The translations under genes and the position numbers were made by a program. From contig CAZEQY010000009.1 in NCBI GenBank assembly GCA_964514655.1, positions 1-64,000 of the forward strand: a stretch of 64,000 nt of DNA, given 5' to 3'. This stretch comes from SZAS-7 sp964514655 (GTDB lineage: Bacteria > Chlamydiota > Chlamydiia > Chlamydiales > FEN-1388). Positions 52,711-62,335 of this stretch are shown one piece after another; position 1 is the first letter of the stretch; each line of letters starts with the position of its first letter. The notes under the pieces were generated by a model that ran no database searches, was not told the DNA's origin, and saw nothing but the letters and a program-made list of their open reading frames with translations.

Positions 52711-55700
52711 AATGTCTCCTCAGGAAAACCCTCGAGTAGCGAAATAATTTCCTTGCGAGATAGCCGCTTTACAATCTGGTGATCGTCAAAGAACACAACA
52801 TCTTCTAATAGAGTTGCCTTCCTCGAAATCAAAGCGTCTATGCGCTCTTCGATCGTATGTTTTGTAAGCAGCTTAAAGACCTGTACGCCGCGGACCTGCC
52901 CTATGCGGTGCACGCGGTCTGTTGCCTGATTTTCGCGCGCAGCATTCCACCACCTATCATAGTGTATTACTATAGATGCGGGCGTTAAGTCAATACCAAG
53001 ACCAGCAGCCTGGAGTGAGCCCAAAAATATTTTGCAGTTAGGGTCATTATGAAAACGCGCAACTTCATCGCCTCGATTTTTTGTCTGGCCTCGAATCTGC
53101 GCATAACCTATGCCACTTTTTTTAAGGTAGAGCTCGATGATATCAAGCATCGCCAAAAACTGCGAAAAAACCACCACCTTCTGCTCACTTTCCATAGCCT
53201 CTTCTATAAGCTCCTGAAAGGCTTCCCACTTTCCTGATTCATAAGACTCATAGTTTGCAACATCTTTTAAATAGGCTGCAGGATGGTTACATACCTGCTT
53301 TAGGGCCGATAACACTGCAAAGATGTGCATATAGGGAATGGCGGCACCTTCATCCTGCAGCTGCCTGATAAGCGGCAAGGCCTGCTGCGAAGAGACTGTC
53401 TGGTAAAGGCTTTTTTGCTCGGGAGCAAGCTCTGCGATGTATAGCTCTTCAGTCTTTTCAGGAAGGTCCGGCAATACATCACGTTTTCTACGTCTCAGCA
53501 CAAATGGCCTTACAAAGCGCGATAAAAGCTCTTTACGCTTTGGGCTATCGCCTCGCTCTATAGGCTTCATAAAAAATTCGCGATAGTCTGAATCTTGCGG
53601 CATATAGCCAGGCAAGACAAGGTCAAAGAGGGCCTTTAGCTCTCGTAGGTGATTTTCAATGGGGGTGCCGGTAAGGCCAACCTTTAATGAAGCATGCACC
53701 TGCAAAAGGGCGCTATGGATCTGGCTTACATGATTTTTTGCAATTTGTAGCTCATCAAAAAAGGCAGCATCAAAATGGAACTTATTAAGCTTATTACTCT
53801 CATTTCGCCATATCCCGTAGCTTGTCAGCAACACGTCATAGTCGCCTTCAAAGTCTTCAAGCGTTCTAGAAAAGCCTGTGTACATCTTTACCTTAAAGCT
53901 CGGAAGATACCGTAAAAGCTTATCTTGCCAGTGATAGATCAAGCTTGTGGGGCATACGACAAGAAAGAGTGACTTTTCACCATTTTTTTGCTTAAAGCTT
54001 TTTACGCCATCCATAAGACCCATTGCCTGGTGAGTCTTTCCAACGCCCATATCATCGCATAAAAGCCCTGAAAGGTCATTTTGATACAAAAACCAAAGCC
54101 AATCTACGCCATTTTTTTGATACGGCCTAAGATCTGCCTGCAGGGCAGAAAGCTCAATATCAATATGTGGCTTTTGCACCAAAAGACGCTCTAGTAGCTG
54201 CTTAAAAGTCTCTCGCGACTTAATGCCCTTAGTGTCCACATGAATGGTATCATAGGCAGCTGTTCGCAAAAAGTCTGCAGCGCTAAGGACAACCTTTGTG
54301 CGTTCTTTAACGGTGTCAAGCCACTTAAAGCGATCTTCCGATAGGTCTATAACGCCTGCATCTGTTGGCAAGTAACGCTCTTCACGCTTCTTGGCAAGCA
54401 CAAGGTCCTTCATGGCTATAGCGCCTTTCTGGCTCTTCCACGACACATCAAGCGACCAATCAGAAAGCCTCTCCCCCTTTTTGTCAGAGAGCTCAGTAGG
54501 TGCTACAGTTAAGGCTAAAGCATCTGCTGCCTCTAAACGCTCATCTACGATACATTCATACTCCGACTTCAGCTTTGGCAAAAGCTGCTCAAAGAAGTCG
54601 TTCCAGCTTTTTGGGTCAGATGATGATACCGTGCGACTAAGGTGTGAAGGTCTTTCATGCGCGTTTAAGCGGTAAAAGCCCTTATTTCGGACAAAGACAA
54701 ATTCATCATAAAAAAACGAAAGGCCCGCATCTTTTTTTTGCTTCCAGACATATTCTGGCAGTATTTCAATAACCCCTTTCTTTTTGAGCATGATGCGAAG
54801 ACCAACGCTCTTTATAGGAGACTCTTCTGCAAAAAACCCCGGCACTGCCTGTAGAAGTTCAAGGTGATGGCGTATATACTCGGCAACAAGGTAGCTTTGT
54901 ATCTGCCTTCCAAAAGGAAGTGGCGGGTTATCTTCAGTAAAATTTTTTACGTAAAAGCCATCTTGCTCTACATAGAGCCAGTCGCCAAGCTCAAGACACT
55001 TCTTTGTTGCAGGCAGCTTTTGCAAGACGGAACGAAAGGTAAGATTGCCGCTACCATCTATCTCATATAACACCTGCTCTTCAAGCTTTGCTACGTGCAC
55101 GCTAAAACCAGGAAACTGGCTAAGCCACAGGCGATGCATCATAAGAAATGAAGATAGCTCTTCTTGAGGCACTATTGTTACAATACTATCGAATTTACGA
55201 GAAGCAAGGCGTATAAATTTGCCGCTAGAGTAGACCCAATCTCCCCATACGTGGGCATGAGCTAGGTCGTGAGGCTTTTTAAGATAGGCCTCAATGTGCA
55301 GCTTTGCCTTTTTGCCAAAGTAGATGGCATAGTGCACCTCTTGGGGCTCTTCGATGATTGGGTGGGATAGATACTTTTTAAGGACTGGCAGTGACTCATC
55401 AAAGAGTTTAAGAACCTCTACCCGTTCTTTTTTGACGATCTCTTCTTTTGGCTTATGCGTAAGCGAAATAAAGCCCCGCTTTGGCAGGTAGCGCCATGGA
55501 CCGTAGGCAATGCCCTCTTTTTTCGCTGGAGGATCTTGCGCCTCTAGATGCACGATAAAGGCACCCTCTTTTTCATCAAAGGCAACCTTTGCTATTTGGC
55601 CACTCTCATCAAGCAAGCGAAGGTTAGCGTCTACCGTATTAAGTGTGCAAACAAGTGTGAGCATATCTACATGCGCTATAATGCGTAGATCCTTACAGGC

Positions 55701-56357
55701 TATTTCTACTTCGCTCGGAATAGTATCTACCGGGCTAAAAGTCACCTTGACGGCATCTTGTTCAAAGAGCCACTTAGCGATATCTGAAAGAAAGGAAAGC
55801 TCATAGCGAAGTCGAAGTGTAGGCCTTCCCGTACGATAGCGCTCTAAATCAGCTTCTGATAGATTCGAGAATTTGATTGAAGTCTCTTCTGTCTCTTCAG
55901 GTTTTGCAGAGAGAAGCTCTTTAAAAGCACTATATGCCTGGCCCTTACCCTCTACTTTAAAGAGGAGCTTACCATCCTCTGATGTAACCTCAAGGCCATT
56001 TTTTGTGTTAAGCACTTTTGGCTTTTGGGTGGCAAGAGCTTCTTGCATCTGCAAAAAGAGCGCATGCCAAAAACTTGCCTCAAAGCGCTCGTGATCAGGT
56101 TTATTATATTTACGATAGACATAGAAGCAGGCTGCAGCCATATGCTGGCAGGCGCCCTTTTCGCTAGATTCTTCGCAGCTACAAAAAAGGTCTTTAATTA
56201 GCCCCTTCTCATCAAACTGCAAAAAGACCCAGAGCGGATTTGTAAGCTCAGGGTCTTCTACTTCTATCTGATAGGTGGGACCTGAAAACACAAGTCCCTT
56301 TATATTGAGCCTCCCGCAAGAGGCTCTATATGGTTCAAGAAAATCTGGAAGGTTCAT
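52707..56357 (-). CDS. Second SNF2-family helicase with SWIM zinc finger
   Basis: The 1216-residue protein has an N-terminal SWIM zinc finger (about residues 55-85, CSCEESSEKGACQHMAAACF), a long beta/helical mid region, and a C-terminal SNF2 ATPase. Motifs: Walker A DDMGVGKT (about 770), Walker B FFDELQIAKN (DELQ rather than the usual DEAQ/DEGH), motif III LTGTPIENHLRELK, motif V SLQAAGLGIDL, motif VI QATDRVHRIGQ. It parallels the first helicase (6668-10207) but diverges in the mid region; C. trachomatis also has two such genes (CT555, CT708). Its ATG overlaps the ald stop as TAATG and its end overlaps the next gene by four bases. Confidence 0.94.
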   Translation of the reverse strand: MNLPDFLEPYRASCGRLNIKGLVFSGPTYQIEVEDPELTNPLWVFLQFDEKGLIKDLFCSCEESSEKGACQHMAAACFYVYRKYNKPDHERFEASFWHALFLQMQEALATQKPKVLNTKNGLEVTSEDGKLLFKVEGKGQAYSAFKELLSAKPEETEETSIKFSNLSEADLERYRTGRPTLRLRYELSFLSDIAKWLFEQDAVKVTFSPVDTIPSEVEIACKDLRIIAHVDMLTLVCTLNTVDANLRLLDESGQIAKVAFDEKEGAFIVHLEAQDPPAKKEGIAYGPWRYLPKRGFISLTHKPKEEIVKKERVEVLKLFDESLPVLKKYLSHPIIEEPQEVHYAIYFGKKAKLHIEAYLKKPHDLAHAHVWGDWVYSSGKFIRLASRKFDSIVTIVPQEELSSFLMMHRLWLSQFPGFSVHVAKLEEQVLYEIDGSGNLTFRSVLQKLPATKKCLELGDWLYVEQDGFYVKNFTEDNPPLPFGRQIQSYLVAEYIRHHLELLQAVPGFFAEESPIKSVGLRIMLKKKGVIEILPEYVWKQKKDAGLSFFYDEFVFVRNKGFYRLNAHERPSHLSRTVSSSDPKSWNDFFEQLLPKLKSEYECIVDERLEAADALALTVAPTELSDKKGERLSDWSLDVSWKSQKGAIAMKDLVLAKKREERYLPTDAGVIDLSEDRFKWLDTVKERTKVVLSAADFLRTAAYDTIHVDTKGIKSRETFKQLLERLLVQKPHIDIELSALQADLRPYQKNGVDWLWFLYQNDLSGLLCDDMGVGKTHQAMGLMDGVKSFKQKNGEKSLFLVVCPTSLIYHWQDKLLRYLPSFKVKMYTGFSRTLEDFEGDYDVLLTSYGIWRNESNKLNKFHFDAAFFDELQIAKNHVSQIHSALLQVHASLKVGLTGTPIENHLRELKALFDLVLPGYMPQDSDYREFFMKPIERGDSPKRKELLSRFVRPFVLRRRKRDVLPDLPEKTEELYIAELAPEQKSLYQTVSSQQALPLIRQLQDEGAAIPYMHIFAVLSALKQVCNHPAAYLKDVANYESYESGKWEAFQELIEEAMESEQKVVVFSQFLAMLDIIELYLKKSGIGYAQIRGQTKNRGDEVARFHNDPNCKIFLGSLQAAGLGIDLTPASIVIHYDRWWNAARENQATDRVHRIGQVRGVQVFKLLTKHTIEERIDALISRKATLLEDVVFFDDHQIVKRLSRKEIISLLEGFPEETL

Positions 56358-57490
56358 TAGTTAAGAAACTCATCAGCCGGATGATACTCTAAACCAAGAT
56401 CATGAGCAACATCAGGATGCGTCACCTTGCCAAGGCAGACATTAAGGCCATTTTTAAGACCTTTATCTTCTTTTAACGCCTGCTTGTAGCCTTTATTGGC
56501 GATCTTTAGCGCATAGCTCATCGTAGCGTTGGTAAGCGCTTCTGTCGAAGTTCTTGCGCAAGCGCCCGGCATATTCGGTACGCAGTAGTGTAAGACACCA
56601 TCGATAACATACGTTGGCTCTGAGTGCGATGTTGCCTTTGATGTTTCGCAGCATCCACCTTGGTCAATAGCTACGTCCACAATCACAGTACCTGGGCTCA
56701 TAATCTTAAGGTGTTCTTTCTTGATAAGCTTTGGAGCAAGCTTTCCTGGGATTAATACGGCGCCGACAACGAGGTCAGCTTGTCTTAAGCACTCTTCGAG
56801 TGTGCTTGGAGATGAGTAGCGCGTCTTTAAGCGTGGACCATAGAGGGCATCTAGCGCACGAAGACGGCTTAAGTTTGTATCAAGCACAGTAACATCAGCA
56901 CCAAGACCAAGCGCCATACGGGCAGATTCTGTACCAACAACGCCGCCGCCAACAACGACAACCTTACCCTGGCTTACACCTGCAACGCCGCCCAGCAATA
57001 CGCCTTTTCCGCCATTTGCAATCTGCAGAGCGGTAGCTCCTGCCTGGATAGCAATACGGCCTGCAATTTCACTCATAGGAGTAAGTAAAGGCAGCCTTCC
57101 TTCATTATCTGTCACTGTTTCATAGGCAATGCCAATCACTTTGCGCTCTAAAAGAGCTTGAGTCTGTACGGGATCTGGAGCAAGGTGAAGGTAGGTAAAG
57201 AGAATTTGACCTTCACGAAGAAGTGGATATTCAGCAGCTTGAGGCTCTTTAACCTTAATAATCATGTCAGCTTTGCCATAAACTTCTTGAGGAGTTTTTA
57301 CAATCTCTGCGCCGGCCTTTTTATAGAGATCATCAGTAAATCCGATCTTTGCACCCGCCATTGTTTCAACAAGAACCTTATGTCCTGACTGAACAAGAGC
57401 ATGCACTACCGCAGGTGTAGCACCTACGCGATATTCATGATTTTTTGTTTCTTTAGGTATACCAACAATGATTGATTGCCTCTCTGACAT
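56357..57490 (-). CDS. ald: Alanine dehydrogenase
   Basis: The 377-residue enzyme converts alanine to pyruvate and ammonia with NAD+. It has the N-terminal GIPKETKNHEYRVGATP block, catalytic Lys in MIIKVKEP and His in LFTYLHLAPD, the Rossmann nucleotide site VVVVGGGVVGTESARMALGL, and LVVGAVLIPG/HYCVPNMPGA near the C-terminus. Length fits the family. It opens an operon with an SNF2 helicase and a GT-like gene, an odd combination for metabolic control. The reaction would feed host alanine into central metabolism or secrete ammonia. A TATACT at about 57526-57531 may be its -10. Confidence 0.96.
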   Translation of the reverse strand: MSERQSIIVGIPKETKNHEYRVGATPAVVHALVQSGHKVLVETMAGAKIGFTDDLYKKAGAEIVKTPQEVYGKADMIIKVKEPQAAEYPLLREGQILFTYLHLAPDPVQTQALLERKVIGIAYETVTDNEGRLPLLTPMSEIAGRIAIQAGATALQIANGGKGVLLGGVAGVSQGKVVVVGGGVVGTESARMALGLGADVTVLDTNLSRLRALDALYGPRLKTRYSSPSTLEECLRQADLVVGAVLIPGKLAPKLIKKEHLKIMSPGTVIVDVAIDQGGCCETSKATSHSEPTYVIDGVLHYCVPNMPGACARTSTEALTNATMSYALKIANKGYKQALKEDKGLKNGLNVCLGKVTHPDVAHDLGLEYHPADEFLN

Positions 57491-57559
57491 ATATTGCTCC
57501 TTAAAAAATAATGTTTATGACTAGAGTATAGCACATTAAATAATTTTTATCTAGTAAAA

Positions 57560-60500
57560 TTAATGTAAAACTTCACAGTAGCCGGCCGGGCTCTCACGGC
57601 GGCGGAAGTCTAATGCGATGATTTGCGATACACCCTTCTCAGCCATGGAGACACCAATCAACGTATCAGCAATCTGCATGGTTTTTTTATTGTGGGTGAT
57701 GAGCAAGAACTGCGTGCGGTCACAAAAGTGCTTCAATAAGTTGCCAAGGCGCTCAACGTTTGTTTCATCAAGCGGAGCATCCACTTCGTCAAGGATGCAA
57801 AATGGGCTTGGACGAACGTCAAAGCAGGCAAAAAGAAGCGCTAAAGCTGTAAGGGTCTTTTCACCGCCGGAAAGTAGCTGCATAGAGCGCATCTGCTTGC
57901 CGGGAGGCTTTGCCATAATATCAACGCCGGCACCCTCATCACACAAGACAAGATCAGCTTCCCCACCCTGAAAGAGTGTTTGGAAGTGCTTTTTGAAGGC
58001 AACTTTTACCTCTTCAAAGGTTTTGCTAAAGGCTTTTGTACTTTCTTTTTCTAACTCGCCTACTATTTCGATAAGCTCGCGCTCTGCCTGCTCAAGGTCT
58101 TTTAGCTGGCTAACTAAAAGTGCGTGTCTCTCACATGCGGCTTCATGCTCTTCTACGGCAAGTAAGTTGACATTTCGCAGCCTTTCCACAGCATTCTTGA
58201 GACGAACAACATCTTCTTCTTTTGGAGTCTCCCCAGTATAACTTGCAACAAAGTCCTTATACCCATCGGGCGGCGGCTGCCTAAGCGCAGTATCATAGCT
58301 TATTAGCTGCTCTTGGATGTGTTCTAGGTCTGCCTGCTCACTAGAGCTTGCCTTGATGAAGGCCTCTTTTTTAGCCTGTATGTCTTCTAGCTGCTGATCG
58401 ATTGCTTTTGTTTCAAGCTCTAAGGCATTTTGAGTCTCTTTTTGGCGAACAAGGGCCTCTTTTAGCTTTTGTAGCTCTTCTTGTCTTTGCTCTAGCTGGC
58501 TCGCGGTATCTTTCTTTTTACCATCTAAAGATGCGCGCTCTTGCTTAATGGTCTTTTGGAGCTTTTCTTCCTGTTCAAGGCGGCTTGTAAGCTCTTTTCT
58601 TTGTACGGCAAGTAACTCTAGCTGATGGCGATCTTTCTCAACAGCTTTTAGGCAGTCTTCGTGCCTAAAAAAGGCTTTTTGCTTGCGCTCATTTACTGTA
58701 GAGCTTTGGCTGCGAATGCCGGCAGCTTTCTTTTCGCATGCTGCAAACTCGAGCTCTAGCTGCTCTAAATCCTTTTTAGCCTGCTGTAGCTCTTTATCTT
58801 TTGTTGCAAGCTGCTCCTTAAGCTTTGTTGTAAGCTCATTGAGGTTTGCCATGTCAGAGTCTTGGCGCAAGACATCGCGGTCTATCTCTTCGCACTTTTT
58901 GCTGCTTGCCTGCAGTTGAAAGTTGATGGAGACAACCTGCATATCCTGCTTTCGCATCTCTTGCTCTTGTCTTTGGAGGTCTTGCTGGAGCTTTTGTCTT
59001 GTAGCGTCTAAAGCTTTACATTTCTCTTCGATTTCAGAAAACACCTGTGATAGTGAATCGATGCTTTCTTGCAGACTTTTAATTTCTTTAGAGCGAGAAA
59101 AGAGGTTTTCGCCTTTTGCCTTTGCGGCGTGCAGCACCCCAAAGCCATCTATATAGTACTTATTCTCAAGCCACGTTTCGCCTGTAATCTTTTGTAAAAA
59201 GTGGCTCTTAAGGTCTTTTGCTTCTTTTACACCAATCATCTCAAGGCATACAAAAGAAGCATCCTGGCTCTTTTGCTGTTCTGATATTGATAAGGCAAGC
59301 TGTAGATCTTCTTTTGTAGCAACGAGCAAGCAGCCATCATATAGACGGCCAAGAAGCTCGTGATCTAGCGTTACAGCATCAGCTAAAGGCACTATTTTGC
59401 CATATAGTAAAGACGCCGGCTTTTTAGCTTCTTGTAAAAGGGCTTTAGCACCCCCTGTATAGCCTTCCATGTGATCGGCAAGCTGTGATAGCGCTTTACA
59501 ACGAGCACTTTTTTCATACAGCTCTTGCTTAATCTTGGTGCCGCGCTCTCGTTGTTCATCTAGCTGGCGCGTGATGTCTTTAAGGGTTGCAGCCTGCTCT
59601 TGAAGCTCACTTTTTCTTTTTTCTACAGCTTGAACCGCTTCATTTAGCTCTTGCTTTTTGGCTTCAGCTTCTTTTAGAGCTTCTTTTTTCTGTGTCTCGA
59701 ATTTTTCTTTTTGCTGGAGGCGCTCTTTTACCTTTTCTTGAGCAACTTCTTCTGCAAGCTGGCTTTTTTTAAGGTCAGATTCACATGCCTGCATGCGGCT
59801 TTGAAGCGAAAAGCGCTTAGAGTAAAAGTCCTTGAGGCTATTTTCTAGCTCTTCTTGCTCTTGATGGACTTTTTGCCATTCTGCAAATGTAGTTTCTTTT
59901 TGCTCTTTATAGCCGCTAAGCTCTTGCTCCTTCTTTGCAAGTTCCTTTTCGAGCTGCTCTTTTTGACTCGTGAGGCTCTTTATGCGCTCTTCAAAAGTTG
60001 AAAGCTGGGAGGTAGATTCTTTTTCTTGGCTTGAAAGCGTGTTCTTTTTTTCTTCGCAAAAGTCGATGTCTTTTTTTATTGCCTGGATAGATCTTTCAAG
60101 GGCGTGTTCTGCATCCACAAGCTCGCTATAAGCTTTTTGACACTCTTTTAGGGCCTCTTTTTTCTTTTGCTGTTCTAGCTTTAGCTTGGCATCTTTATCT
60201 TGGGCATTTTTAAGTTGGTCGCTAGATGCTTTTGCCTGCGCTGATAGCCTTTGAGATGCTTTTTTGCATTCATCAAATCGGCTTTCTGTGAGCATGCGCT
60301 CAAAGCAAGCAAGCTTGAGCCTCTGCTCCTGAAAGCGCTTTGCCTCTATAGCTTGCTTTTCAAGCGTCTTCATCTGGGCTTCTACTTCTTGCGTGATGTC
60401 TTTTGCGCGAGAGACGTTTGCTTTTGCAAGTTCAAGTTTGCGCTCACTTTCTTTTCGCTTTATAAGAAAGTGGGAGATGCCGGCTACTTCTTCAAACAGT

Positions 60501-60976
60501 ACGCGCCTATCGTGGGGGCTTTGGCTGATGATTTCAGACACCTTGCCCTGGCCAATAACAGCAAAGGCCTCTTTACCTACGCCTGTATGCGCTAAAAGCT
60601 CTACGATATCTTTAAGACGAACCTGCTGGTTGTTGATGAGGTATTCAGACTCTCCGTCTCGATAAAGCCTACGCGTGATGGCAACTTCGTGATACTCTAC
60701 AGGCAATAATCCATTTTCATTTGTAAGCACGACAGTGACTTCTGACATGCTTGCCTGCTTTCGCTTTTGCGAGCCTGCAAAGATAACGTCTTGCATAGAA
60801 GAGGCCCGCAGCGTCTTTGCTGACTGCTGACCAAGCGCCCATAAAAAGCCATCGACAATATTGGACTTTCCGCAGCCATTAGGGCCTACGATAGCGTTTA
60901 CCCCATCGCAAAATGAGATCTTTGTGCGCTCCGCAAATGACTTAAAACCAAATATTTCAATTTTTTTTAGGGGCAA
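57560..60976 (-). CDS. smc: Chromosome partition protein SMC
   Basis: The 1138-residue protein has the complete SMC layout: N-terminal ATPase head with GPNGCGKSNIVDGFLWALG (Walker A, about residue 33), long coiled coil, a hinge (about 505-640, around GYTGGAKALLQEAKKP), return coiled coil, and C-terminal head with signature LSGGEKTLTALALL and Walker B CILDEVDAPLDETN. With ScpA/ScpB it forms condensin. The leading start codon has no perfect ribosome site. The gene is alone on the minus strand, divergent from the 61097 pair. Confidence 0.96.
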   Translation of the reverse strand: MPLKKIEIFGFKSFAERTKISFCDGVNAIVGPNGCGKSNIVDGFLWALGQQSAKTLRASSMQDVIFAGSQKRKQASMSEVTVVLTNENGLLPVEYHEVAITRRLYRDGESEYLINNQQVRLKDIVELLAHTGVGKEAFAVIGQGKVSEIISQSPHDRRVLFEEVAGISHFLIKRKESERKLELAKANVSRAKDITQEVEAQMKTLEKQAIEAKRFQEQRLKLACFERMLTESRFDECKKASQRLSAQAKASSDQLKNAQDKDAKLKLEQQKKKEALKECQKAYSELVDAEHALERSIQAIKKDIDFCEEKKNTLSSQEKESTSQLSTFEERIKSLTSQKEQLEKELAKKEQELSGYKEQKETTFAEWQKVHQEQEELENSLKDFYSKRFSLQSRMQACESDLKKSQLAEEVAQEKVKERLQQKEKFETQKKEALKEAEAKKQELNEAVQAVEKRKSELQEQAATLKDITRQLDEQRERGTKIKQELYEKSARCKALSQLADHMEGYTGGAKALLQEAKKPASLLYGKIVPLADAVTLDHELLGRLYDGCLLVATKEDLQLALSISEQQKSQDASFVCLEMIGVKEAKDLKSHFLQKITGETWLENKYYIDGFGVLHAAKAKGENLFSRSKEIKSLQESIDSLSQVFSEIEEKCKALDATRQKLQQDLQRQEQEMRKQDMQVVSINFQLQASSKKCEEIDRDVLRQDSDMANLNELTTKLKEQLATKDKELQQAKKDLEQLELEFAACEKKAAGIRSQSSTVNERKQKAFFRHEDCLKAVEKDRHQLELLAVQRKELTSRLEQEEKLQKTIKQERASLDGKKKDTASQLEQRQEELQKLKEALVRQKETQNALELETKAIDQQLEDIQAKKEAFIKASSSEQADLEHIQEQLISYDTALRQPPPDGYKDFVASYTGETPKEEDVVRLKNAVERLRNVNLLAVEEHEAACERHALLVSQLKDLEQAERELIEIVGELEKESTKAFSKTFEEVKVAFKKHFQTLFQGGEADLVLCDEGAGVDIMAKPPGKQMRSMQLLSGGEKTLTALALLFACFDVRPSPFCILDEVDAPLDETNVERLGNLLKHFCDRTQFLLITHNKKTMQIADTLIGVSMAEKGVSQIIALDFRRRESPAGYCEVLH

Positions 60977-61096
60977 GGTTTCCTCTGTACAAAAGACTAA
61001 TTCTATCTCTAAATCGAGTAAAAGTAAAGCGTGAAGAGGATATATATTTATTTTTAATTATGAATCAGATACAGGGAGAGTTTAGGGAGACTGTAT

Positions 61097-61795
61097 ATGT
61101 GGATACATGAAAAAGGCCGCTTATGGGCTGAATTTGACAATAAGCCAACTCACGGTGGGGTAACTAAAGCCACATCGGGCAAATTTGGCATTAAAATCCC
61201 CCTAAATGACACTGACTATGTTGTTGTCGATAGAGCAAGCCTTGCCAAGTTTGAGCTAAGAAACGAAAGCATGGACGAAGAAACCCTTGCAAAGCTGCCA
61301 AAACTTGTTCAGCAACATATCCACCAGCTTCAAAAAATAGAAACTGCCGATAGCTCAGAAATACGAGTAGGAGACGTTCGCAGCTTTGTGACCCTCATGA
61401 AAGAGGCCCACATACCTGTCCCAAGAGAAGTTAAGAAGTTTCTGCTAGAAAAAACAAAAGACGATTCTAAACCCCCGGAAGCCATCGTAGCAAAACTAAA
61501 GAAGGTAATACGAAAGTTCTCAGGAAAAAAGGTAATAGTCGCAACAGTCGATGTTGGAGCTGGCGCCCAGGAGTCATCAAGTGAATCAACCGCCGTTGTA
61601 ACAGAACCCAGCCTCTTTGAAGCTGCCCCCACCTCAACTCTGTCAGAGACTAACCCCATAATCCTTCCCGAAGAGCCAAAACCGGAAAAGCCGCCCAGCA
61701 TACCCCCTCCATCGGAAATCGAAGAACCACCAAAGACCCCCGATGCCCTGCACCCATCGCTCAACCAAGAACCCCCACCCGAAAAGGACAAGTAG
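61097..61795 (+). CDS. Hypothetical protein, paralog of the next gene
   Basis: The 232-residue product has a folded N-terminal domain (about residues 1-80: MWIHEKGRLWAEFDNKP, FGIKIPLNDTDYVVVDRASLAKFE in part), a middle helix region and a Pro/Glu/Ser-rich disordered tail (EPKPEKPPSIPPPSEIEEPP). AGGGAGA is upstream of the ATG. The domain recurs in the next gene. No signal peptide; I recognise no family. Possibly a T3SS-exported or scaffold protein, unproven. Confidence 0.7.
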   Translation: MWIHEKGRLWAEFDNKPTHGGVTKATSGKFGIKIPLNDTDYVVVDRASLAKFELRNESMDEETLAKLPKLVQQHIHQLQKIETADSSEIRVGDVRSFVTLMKEAHIPVPREVKKFLLEKTKDDSKPPEAIVAKLKKVIRKFSGKKVIVATVDVGAGAQESSSESTAVVTEPSLFEAAPTSTLSETNPIILPEEPKPEKPPSIPPPSEIEEPPKTPDALHPSLNQEPPPEKDK

Positions 61796-61798
61796 CCT

Positions 61799-62308
61799 AT
61801 GTGGATATTTGAATCAAACCGCCTGTGGGCAAACCTTGACACAAACCTCCCAGAAGGCCAAAAAGCCGGCGTCAACCAATACACCTTTACAATCACCCAA
61901 TTCTTCGCCGAAAAACTAGGCTACGCCGTAAAAATACCCACTGGCGACGGCCAAAACTACATCGTAGTAAACAAAAAAAGCCTCCAAAAATTTGAAGAGC
62001 GCATGGCAAAAGCCACGAGTGCCAATCTGGAAAGCCTTCCCGCACTCGTTAAAACCCATATAGCAAACTTAAAGCCACTCCCAGAACCTCTGCCTCTACC
62101 CGCAACAACTGATCCGCAACGTGAATTTCAAGCAAAGCTCCAAGAAGACTTACGGCAAAGAACGGAAGAGTTACAACAAAGTATGCAGGCCCGTTTTCAA
62201 CAATTTGCTAAGCCCCAAGAAGAAGCACCTCCACCCTCGTCTGTGGCCCCAAAGCGGGTACACAGAACCGATAGTAAGAAACGGCGCAAAAAAGCTGGAG
62301 GCAAATAA
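61799..62308 (+). CDS. Hypothetical protein, paralog of the preceding gene
   Basis: The 169-residue product repeats the domain of the previous gene: MWIFESNRLWANLDTNLP, then AVKIPTGDGQNYIVVNKKSL, KFEERM and HIANLKPLPEP. An insert of about 15 residues near the N-terminus and a different, Gln/Lys-rich tail (RQRTEELQQSMQARFQQF; KKRRKKAGGK) set it apart. It starts three bases after the upstream stop. A gene-duplication pair with diverged tails. No known function. Confidence 0.7.
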   Translation: MWIFESNRLWANLDTNLPEGQKAGVNQYTFTITQFFAEKLGYAVKIPTGDGQNYIVVNKKSLQKFEERMAKATSANLESLPALVKTHIANLKPLPEPLPLPATTDPQREFQAKLQEDLRQRTEELQQSMQARFQQFAKPQEEAPPPSSVAPKRVHRTDSKKRRKKAGGK

Positions 62309-62335
62309 TCTCTAAAGCGAGTAGACTCGCTGCTT

